Assembly (NCBI GenBank): GCA_900549755.1 | Contig: URPQ01000019.1 | Location: 1-28,948, forward strand | Source of the DNA: an uncultured Oscillospiraceae bacterium | GTDB lineage: Bacteria > Bacillota > Clostridia > Oscillospirales > Acutalibacteraceae | Direction of reading: 5' to 3' | Length of the DNA stretch: 28,948 nucleotides | Shown: piece after piece, positions 23,504 to 28,948 of the stretch | Layout of the letters: every line of letters begins with the position of its first letter | Numbering within the stretch: the first letter of the stretch is position 1 | Notes under the pieces: model-generated | What the model was told of the DNA's origin: nothing | What the model saw: only the letters and a program-made list of their open reading frames with translations | Databases searched by the model: none | Translations under genes and position numbers: made by a program

Positions 23504-26398
23504 TTAATCAATTTTTAAATCGTCAGTATTTTTATCCTTTTCCGGGGTGGGCGTCTCTAAAACGAGAACGTCACCCTGCTTCTGGTAAAGGCGAACATAC
23601 TCTACCGAGTATTCTGCCGGAAGACTTCCTTCATTATTTTCTATTGTATTGGTCTTTTCTTCATTTGCTACCGGACTGTTGGTGGTTATAAGCTGATTGT
23701 CAAAGAGAATATTGACCGTATCGTCAAAATCGCCCTTATAGCGCATTTCTTTAAGTGCAGCCATAGTATGGGTTGCAAAGCATTCTCCGTCAATGTAGAA
23801 TTTCATTTCATCAGCCGTCCAAAGGAAGCCGTAGGTGTGATATTCATTTGCCAAATTCTCAGCATTTTTGAACTTGTAATTACCAACCGCAGCCTGGCAA
23901 TGGTCATTTTCATCCGACTTATTCGTTTCGTGTATTGTTATCCCGTTTTTGTCGGTATAGCCGAACGGTTCTATAATATCCACTTCCATATTATAGCCGT
24001 CCTTGCCAGTTAAATCGGTCTGCTTTGCGTTGGGACTTCTCAGCCACAGCGACGGCCAGCAGCCCGCTTTATACGGAACCTTTGCCCTAACCTCAAGATA
24101 ACCATACTTAAAGCTCATTCTGTTTTCGGTGGTTATTGAGTTTGTTGTTAAATATGTTTTGCCGTTGTACTTTGTGGTATCGGAGTTTTTATACGCCGTC
24201 ATTAAAAGTCTGCCGTTGCCCACCGATCTTACAGTACCCTCGTTAAAGTTGCCCACACCGTCATAAGCGGTCATTCGCGGCTGATTGGTGCGCCATTTGG
24301 CATTATCAACCGTTCTGCCTTTAAATTCATCATTCCACACAAGGTTGTAGCCCTCGGGTACATACCCATTTTCGGGGATTACATATGCGGCTGTCTTTTT
24401 CTTTAGGTTTACAAGGTCAAGAATATTCTGTTCTCCGTCGGAGTTGATATCCCAAACAAGCGCCGTTTCAATTCCCAAAAGATGCTTTCTGAGTAAAATA
24501 AGGTCTTCGGAATTGCTCTCGTCGTCGCCGTTTATATCGCCCATACGCTGAGATACTATTTTCAGCCTCGGATAACCGTTTTGCGTGGGAGCAAACGCAC
24601 CGTTTTCCCAATCAAAACCAGTCATTGTTGTTTTTGCTTTATCCCCGATAATGGTTAAAAGAGCATCCTGCGAAGGTATTGAATACGAATTATTTGCAGG
24701 CACAGAAGCACCGCCGGAATAAATAGCAAGTGTCGGAAATGCAAAGCAGTTATCAATATTGTAGTTTCCGTCTCCTGCCGGACCTACAAGTCCCGCATAG
24801 CATTTCCAGTTACCACCGCCGTGCCTGACATCCGCCAAGGAAGCACTGCCTATGAAGTTATAGGTATTGAGGGCGTTGCTTCCCAGGCAGCCCACAATAC
24901 CGCCGATGTAAGCGGATTCGTGGCTTGAGAAAATATAAACATTATCATCTGCAAAGCAATTGCTTAATGTGAATACAGCGTTTCTGCTTTCGTTTGCGTA
25001 AACAAAGCCGACAACCGAGCCCACAAACTGACCCGAGGTGCTTATATAAGCATCGGAAATTACAAGATTCTTTATAGTAACATCATAACTCCACATATCA
25101 ACCCACGGAATAAGACCGAAGGAGGCGGTGCCGCTGTAATACAGACCGTAAACGGTGTAGCCGTCTCCGTCAAGATTACCCGCGAAACGTTTTGTTGATT
25201 CAACCTCATACCAACTGTTAGGATTATTGCTTTTCCAATCAGGGTTTGAAACATCGTTAAGATAAATATCTGCTGCAAGCTTGTAATATTTGCCGTTGGT
25301 CGCTCCTGCAGAATCAACAACATCATGCTTTATAAGGTAAGCGAGCTGTTTAGCGTTTTCAATGATATACGGATCTGCCTGTGTTCCCGAGCCTGCCGCA
25401 TAAATTTCTGTTGAGGTGCCGTCCCATATAATACTTTCGGGAATTGTTTCGGTTTTAAATACCGGGAAGCCGTCGGTCGTATCCCAGACTTTTTCCCAAT
25501 TGAGCTTCGGCATATTAGCCTTAGCTGCCGCGCCCTTCATATCCTCAAGTGCGCAGATATCTGTATTATATATTGTATCTTCAACAGCGGTGTAGCAGTT
25601 TTCCATAATGAATTTTCCGGGGTTTTTGCCAAACGCGCCGTTCGCAAAGGTATTTGTAACAGTAAGCGTGCTGCCCCATGAATTTGCCATAATAGCGCCG
25701 TCCCTGCTTGCACTTGTTCTTGTTGATAAAACTGCGCAATCCGAAACATTCATGGTTCCGCCGTAATATCCCATAAGTCCGCCGGCAGAATTGTTAGCGG
25801 AGGTATCCTTACAGATAACGGTATTGCTTTCATGAATATAGCATTTTGAAATGTTTACCGTGTCACTCACAAATCCTATAAGCGTTGCCAATGCATATCC
25901 TGATGACTCAATATAGCTGTCTGCCACCTGTAGGTTTTTAACTGTAACAGAGCCTTTTGTCGCAGGAATCAAGCCTACCCTGTTATAATCTCCGTTGTAA
26001 TAAACGCCTCTTACAAAATGATTGCTGCCGTCAAAAGTACCCTGGAAGTACTTATTTCCGTTGGTATAATACGAATACCATGACTTCGGGTTATTTTCCT
26101 TCCAGTTTGAATCGGAGGTGTTGTTAAGGTAAATATCTCCGGTCAACTTATAAAATTTACCTAAGGTGTCATCACCCTCATTTACCATTTTGGCAAGCTG
26201 AGAGCCGTCGGAAATCAAAAACGGGTCTGTTCTTGTCCCCGTGCCGCCGGCATAGCTGTCGGCAATTGTGCCGTCCCACACACCGGTCGCAGCCGCTGCG
26301 GGAACTGCTGCGGCTGTAATAACCGCCGATAGGAGCATTGCAAAAGTCAGGATAAATGCCAAGGTCTTTTTAAGTTTTGGAAATACGCTGTTTTTCAT
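23504..26398 (-). CDS. Secreted GH16 glucanase-like enzyme with two GLUG-type modules and an internal dockerin
   Basis: The 964-residue protein has a signal peptide (about 1-37); two modules of the same type as in the giant protein (about 40-322 and 323-615); a type I dockerin (about 619-672) with duplicated calcium loops DINGDDESNSEDL and DINSDGEQNILDL; and a GH16 domain (about 684-940). The catalytic signature EVDIIE places the nucleophile at E805, with D807 and the acid/base at E810. The form with no extra residue in the motif fits non-laminarinase GH16 subgroups as well as others, so the substrate (beta-1,3/1,4-glucan, beta-galactan or similar) is open. The dockerin implies docking on a cohesin, and its internal position is unusual. 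ATG 26398 has AAAAGGAG nine bases upstream. Confidence 0.88.
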   Translation of the reverse strand: MKNSVFPKLKKTLAFILTFAMLLSAVITAAAVPAAAATGVWDGTIADSYAGGTGTRTDPFLISDGSQLAKMVNEGDDTLGKFYKLTGDIYLNNTSDSNWKENNPKSWYSYYTNGNKYFQGTFDGSNHFVRGVYYNGDYNRVGLIPATKGSVTVKNLQVADSYIESSGYALATLIGFVSDTVNISKCYIHESNTVICKDTSANNSAGGLMGYYGGTMNVSDCAVLSTRTSASRDGAIMANSWGSTLTVTNTFANGAFGKNPGKFIMENCYTAVEDTIYNTDICALEDMKGAAAKANMPKLNWEKVWDTTDGFPVFKTETIPESIIWDGTSTEIYAAGSGTQADPYIIENAKQLAYLIKHDVVDSAGATNGKYYKLAADIYLNDVSNPDWKSNNPNSWYEVESTKRFAGNLDGDGYTVYGLYYSGTASFGLIPWVDMWSYDVTIKNLVISDAYISTSGQFVGSVVGFVYANESRNAVFTLSNCFADDNVYIFSSHESAYIGGIVGCLGSNALNTYNFIGSASLADVRHGGGNWKCYAGLVGPAGDGNYNIDNCFAFPTLAIYSGGASVPANNSYSIPSQDALLTIIGDKAKTTMTGFDWENGAFAPTQNGYPRLKIVSQRMGDINGDDESNSEDLILLRKHLLGIETALVWDINSDGEQNILDLVNLKKKTAAYVIPENGYVPEGYNLVWNDEFKGRTVDNAKWRTNQPRMTAYDGVGNFNEGTVRSVGNGRLLMTAYKNSDTTKYNGKTYLTTNSITTENRMSFKYGYLEVRAKVPYKAGCWPSLWLRSPNAKQTDLTGKDGYNMEVDIIEPFGYTDKNGITIHETNKSDENDHCQAAVGNYKFKNAENLANEYHTYGFLWTADEMKFYIDGECFATHTMAALKEMRYKGDFDDTVNILFDNQLITTNSPVANEEKTNTIENNEGSLPAEYSVEYVRLYQKQGDVLVLETPTPEKDKNTDDLKID
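24383..24544 (-). other. Dockerin type I domain within the GH16 protein
   Basis: Two F-hand-like calcium loops (DINGDDESNSED and DINSDGEQNILD) each lead into a helix (LILLRKHLLG, LVNLKKKTA). This is the duplicated structure by which cellulosomal proteins bind cohesins. It lies between the repeat modules and the catalytic domain, not at a terminus. No cohesin is encoded in the window. Confidence 0.85.
24554..26281 (-). repeat. Two GLUG-type coding modules in the GH16 protein, homologous to the giant protein
   Basis: Module A (about 26281-25433) is most like module 2 of the giant protein: shared DGSQLA, GLIPA, SYIES, HESNTV, NTFANG.FGK and MP.L.W blocks in the same order. Module B (about 25432-24554) is most like giant module 1: shared QLAY.IKHDVV or MLKHDVV, KRFAGN/ERFGGN, GDGYT and ANV/WSYDV-type positions. 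The order of the two types is therefore reversed between the proteins. Confidence 0.75.
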
Positions 26399-26456
26399 TT
26401 TATTAAACTCCTTTTCGTAAATTTATTTATACCGGATATAAAATCGCGGTCAAATA

Positions 26457-27968
26457 CTATTTTGCAAGGTAAAGGGTGCTCTTGCCGTCGTTTTTCTGAT
26501 AAAGGCGTACCCAGTCTACATCATATTCAACCGGAAGGTCCGCCGCGTAAATTTCGCAGCCGTCATACGGCTTAAAGGAGCTTGACTGCGTGAACAAATG
26601 GTTGTTCAGTATCAGGTGGAGCTGTGTGTTGAAGCCGTTCATACCCGAAGCGCCGTCATCGAAATTCTTTGTTATATCATAGGTGTAGTACTTCTTGCCG
26701 TCTATATACATTGACATCTCGGTGGGAGTCCACTCAAAGCCGTAAATATGATATTCGTTGTTGAGGTCTGCGGAATCGAAGGTGTATTTTTCGTTTTCGT
26801 CGTTCCACATGGTGTGGTCGCCGTCACCGTACCATTTATGTACGTTCGGTGCAAGGGTATCGGTGCTTGAGAATACCTCGAAAATATCAATCTCTATTGA
26901 GTAATCGTCAATGGTGTATATGCGCTGCTTGCCGTCGGGTCCTAAAGAGCCGTAGCTTGAAGTCCAGAAGGAGGGCCACGCACCGCGAACGAACGGAACC
27001 CGCGCGCGCATTTCCATATAGCCGTATTTCCAGCTCATAGTATCGTAGGTTGTAACCGACCAGGGCGCCGCAAACTCTATTCCGGCACGCTTAGGATCCC
27101 AGTGCCTTAAAGCGAACATTTTCATTACGCCGTTTTCAACGCGGGTGGTAAGGTCGGTGTTATCAAGCATAAGCTCTGCGGTTGCCGCCATTTTTGTAGC
27201 TCTGCTCCAAAGCTTTGTATCAAGCGCTGTTCCCTCGAACTCATCGCCCCATACATATGTATATCCGAGCTTGGTTGCCGTGAAATCGGAGTTTACCGAG
27301 AATGTAAAGGCGCTGCCCTTTTTGTACTTTATGCGGGTATAGGTTTGAACGGCTGCTTTTACGGTTGCGTCATGCCCGCCGCCGAATATAAGCTTTTTGC
27401 CTTGTACCCTTGCGAAATACTCGCCGTCCTTTGCGGAATATTTATAGCGCTTTGTGCTGCCTATAATTATTTCCTTATCCTTTGCGGCGGTATCGTCCGT
27501 TACGATTTTAAGAGTGACCGAAGCGTTTTTGGCGAAATACTGCTTTATTGTCTCCGCCGTGCGCTCCGCGTTTTTATTACCTTTAGGGATAACTATTACA
27601 TAGCCTTCCGGTCCGCTCCAGGAAACGGTTTTGTAATTTATAACCGAGCTTGAGCCATCGGATTTTCCGCTGCCCGAATCGGTCGGGATGGTGCGGTCGG
27701 TATGATACCCGTTATCCGAGTCGGAGCTTGTTATATCGTCCGACAGATTGCTGCGGCTGCCCGTACCGGAGGTATTATCCGAAGAAACATCCGAGCTTTG
27801 ATCGGACGAATCCGAGGAATCCGAAGAAACGGAGTCTGTGCCCGAATTTTGCGAGGAATTTGGTTTTTTTGAGCCGGTATCTGTTTTTGTTTTTTCCTTA
27901 CAGCCTGCAGAAGCGAAAAGCATGACCGCGCAAAGCAACAGTGCTGCAAACCTTTTTCTTGGATACAT
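26457..27968 (-). CDS. GH16 family lipoprotein with a GH67N/GH20b-like N-terminal domain
   Basis: The 503-residue protein has a lipoprotein-type signal (FASAGC, Cys23) and a Ser/Asp-rich linker (about 28-110). Residues 118-228 resemble the accessory N-terminal domain of alpha-glucuronidases and GH20 enzymes (GYVIVIPKG, TIKQYFAKNA, KEIIIGSTKRYK). The GH16 domain is about 237-492. The catalytic motif EIDIFE gives nucleophile E359, D361 and acid/base E364, so it should be active on a beta-glucan or beta-galactan at the membrane surface. It is the first gene of the long operon, about 140 bases after the predicted start. The ATG at 27968 lies inside a small hairpin that also holds the AGGA ribosome site. 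Confidence 0.88.
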   Translation of the reverse strand: MYPRKRFAALLLCAVMLFASAGCKEKTKTDTGSKKPNSSQNSGTDSVSSDSSDSSDQSSDVSSDNTSGTGSRSNLSDDITSSDSDNGYHTDRTIPTDSGSGKSDGSSSVINYKTVSWSGPEGYVIVIPKGNKNAERTAETIKQYFAKNASVTLKIVTDDTAAKDKEIIIGSTKRYKYSAKDGEYFARVQGKKLIFGGGHDATVKAAVQTYTRIKYKKGSAFTFSVNSDFTATKLGYTYVWGDEFEGTALDTKLWSRATKMAATAELMLDNTDLTTRVENGVMKMFALRHWDPKRAGIEFAAPWSVTTYDTMSWKYGYMEMRARVPFVRGAWPSFWTSSYGSLGPDGKQRIYTIDDYSIEIDIFEVFSSTDTLAPNVHKWYGDGDHTMWNDENEKYTFDSADLNNEYHIYGFEWTPTEMSMYIDGKKYYTYDITKNFDDGASGMNGFNTQLHLILNNHLFTQSSSFKPYDGCEIYAADLPVEYDVDWVRLYQKNDGKSTLYLAK

Positions 27969-27975
27969 GGTATCC
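27961..27975 (-). promoter_or_regulatory. Small hairpin masking the start codon and ribosome site of the first operon gene
   Basis: On the minus strand GGATAC-CAT-GTATCC is a perfect 6-bp stem with a three-base loop. The AGGA ribosome site lies in the 5' arm and the ATG spans loop and 3' arm. The stem is small, so its effect in vivo is uncertain. Confidence 0.4.
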
Positions 27976-28116
27976 TGCCCCCTGACTTATGTTTTTTGGT
28001 TATGCGTTACATTTACCGAATGAAAAATCAAACGCCCTGTTCCCTATTACGCGTATATATGTATAGGTACAATAGTCAAAAAAGCTGATTAAACATCCGA
28101 TTTTATTTGCAAATCT

Positions 28117-28145
28117 ATTATAGCACATAATCATACGCCTTACAA
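28117..28145 (-). promoter_or_regulatory. Extended -10 promoter of the long polysaccharide operon
   Basis: On the minus strand TTGTAA (28140-28145) is separated by 17 bases from a perfect TATAAT (28117-28122), and a TGC directly precedes the -10 hexamer. The -35 is imperfect, as expected for an activator-dependent promoter. The predicted start is near 28110. Confidence 0.7.
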
Positions 28146-28177
28146 TGTGATAAATTGACGATTAGATGTGAAAAATT
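28145..28177 (-). promoter_or_regulatory. Direct-repeat activator site, probably for the divergent AraC-family regulator
   Basis: ATGTGATAAATT (28145-28156) and ATGTGAAAAATT (28166-28177) differ at one base of 12 and start exactly 21 bp apart, two helical turns. The proximal copy touches the -35 of the operon promoter. AraC/XylS proteins typically bind tandem direct repeats spaced by about 21 bp next to the -35, and such a regulator is encoded beside it. The link is inference. Confidence 0.6.
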
Positions 28178-28273
28178 AAAATTCCTTGTTATTTATTTAC
28201 AAATAAATGGAATAAATTAAATGTGCTTTACGCATTTTATACTATACAGGCACGTTATGTAAGATTCACCACC

Positions 28274-28301
28274 TTGCAATTTACTCATAATTTGCTATAA
28301 T
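28274..28301 (+). promoter_or_regulatory. Extended -10 promoter of the AraC-family gene
   Basis: TTGCAA (28274-28279) is separated by 16 bases from a perfect TATAAT (28296-28301), with TGC directly before the -10. The predicted start is about 27 bases upstream of the ATG at 28335. Confidence 0.65.
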
Positions 28302-28334
28302 TTAACTTAGATATTATATAAAAGGTGATGAAGT

Positions 28335-28948
28335 ATGAACAATGAGCATATAAATTCATTTCCGTTTAATCCAACTGAGTTTCCTTTTAACATAGAAATT
28401 TCAGGAATTTCCAACTGTGACGAAGAATACACGGTTTACAGAGAGAAAAGCTACTGCTATATTTTGGAATATATTTATGAGGGCTCGGGCACGCTTATAT
28501 GCAACAGGCGCGAGTACAAGGTCGGCAAGGGTGACGCATATCTGCTGCCCAAGGGCAGCAACCACCGCTATTATCCCGATAAAACGTGGGATAAAATATG
28601 GTTCAACATTGACGGAATACTTGTTTCAAATCTCATATTTGCCTATGGGCTTGAAAATACCATTGTTTTTAAAAACTTCAACCGCAAAAAGCTGTTTGAA
28701 GATTTATTTGAAATTACAAATTCAAAAAAGTCAAATGCCGAAATAATGCTTCTCGCGTCAATTCAGTTTCACATTATAATTCAGGAAATGTACAATTCAT
28801 TACAGAGAATTGCCACAAACAGTAATGTAAATAAAATTAAAAAAATGCTTGACGACAATATTTACGAAAAGGATATTTCACTCAAAGCAATAGCCGATAA
28901 TCTTTGCATTTCACAGGCGCAGATAATAAAAAAATTCAAGCGCACGTT
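28335..28948 (+). CDS. AraC-family transcriptional regulator, truncated by the window end
   Basis: The reading frame opens at ATG 28335, five bases after an AAAGGTGAT ribosome site, and runs off the window after 204 codons. Residues about 30-100 form an AraC-type cupin sensor (YILEYIYEGSGTL, YKVGKGDAYLLPKGSNHRYY). Residues about 170-204 start the first helix-turn-helix (NKIKKMLDDNI, ISLKAIADNLCISQAQIIKKFK). The second helix-turn-helix is outside. This is the only plus-strand gene and is divergent from the GH16/ABC operon, so it is the natural candidate for a sugar-responsive activator of it. The inducer is unknown. Confidence 0.9.
   Translation, partial: MNNEHINSFPFNPTEFPFNIEISGISNCDEEYTVYREKSYCYILEYIYEGSGTLICNRREYKVGKGDAYLLPKGSNHRYYPDKTWDKIWFNIDGILVSNLIFAYGLENTIVFKNFNRKKLFEDLFEITNSKKSNAEIMLLASIQFHIIIQEMYNSLQRIATNSNVNKIKKMLDDNIYEKDISLKAIADNLCISQAQIIKKFKRT

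Larger units (their letters stand above)
27969..28334. other. 366-bp divergent intergenic control region
   Basis: This AT-rich region between the leftward operon and the rightward AraC-family gene contains no gene. It holds both promoters, the 12-bp direct repeat at 28145-28177, a near-palindrome at 28191-28208 (ATTTATTT-AC-AAATAAAT), and a leader of about 140 bases for the operon. A further weak plus-strand promoter candidate (TTGACG 28155-28160, 16 bases, TAAAAT 28177-28182) is present. Confidence 0.8.

Noticed and set aside
28155..28182. Second plus-strand promoter (TTGACG, 16 bases, TAAAAT) for the AraC-family gene
   Set aside because: It is possible, but it overlaps the direct-repeat site, is 150 bases from the gene, and a better extended -10 promoter lies at 28274-28301.
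1..28948. tRNA, rRNA, riboswitch, insertion sequence or prophage genes
   Set aside because: Reading the intergenic regions showed no tRNA clover-leaf, conserved riboswitch core or transposase/integrase-like protein.

Overview
The window looks like the chromosome of a low- to mid-GC Gram-positive anaerobe, most likely a Clostridia member of the Ruminococcaceae/Oscillospiraceae type. The reasons are AAAGGAGG-type ribosome binding sites, lipoprotein signal peptides, a type I dockerin, CUT1-type sugar ABC permeases without a local ATPase, and near-consensus sigma-A promoters. The taxonomy is inference.

Layout. All genes but one are on the minus strand and read right to left. At the right edge a divergent, truncated AraC-family regulator (28335 to beyond the end) faces a long operon. 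An extended -10 promoter (about 28117-28145) starts that operon, and a 12-bp direct repeat spaced by exactly 21 bp abuts its -35. From there to an intrinsic terminator at about 4467-4498 lies a co-directional unit of about 24 kb: a GH16 lipoprotein; a GH16 protein with two GLUG-type modules and an internal dockerin; a 955-residue solute-binding protein with two carbohydrate-binding-like domains; two permeases; a membrane-anchored beta-propeller/YIP1 protein; a DUF5696-like lipoprotein; two more permeases; a second solute-binding lipoprotein; and a 2116-residue membrane-anchored protein with six repeats. The transport part is a mirror: SBP, permease, permease, [propeller-YIP1, DUF5696], permease, permease, SBP.

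A second operon with its own promoter (about 4407-4436) and terminator (184-220) encodes a cytoplasmic-looking beta-helix protein, a PHP-family phosphoesterase, an OPA-like MFS transporter and a TIM-barrel sugar-phosphate isomerase/epimerase-like protein. At the far left two tandem consensus promoters point out of the window into a 72-base in-register tetranucleotide (GACA) tract.

How the genes may work together (inference). The two GH16 enzymes would cut a beta-glucan or beta-galactan outside the cell. The repeat proteins and carbohydrate-binding domains would hold the polymer at the surface, and two CUT1 importers sharing a remote MsmX-type ATPase would take up oligosaccharides. The AraC regulator would sense an inducer. 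The propeller-YIP1/DUF5696 pair in the middle is the least understood and most interesting part. The second operon may handle a phosphorylated sugar or polyol.
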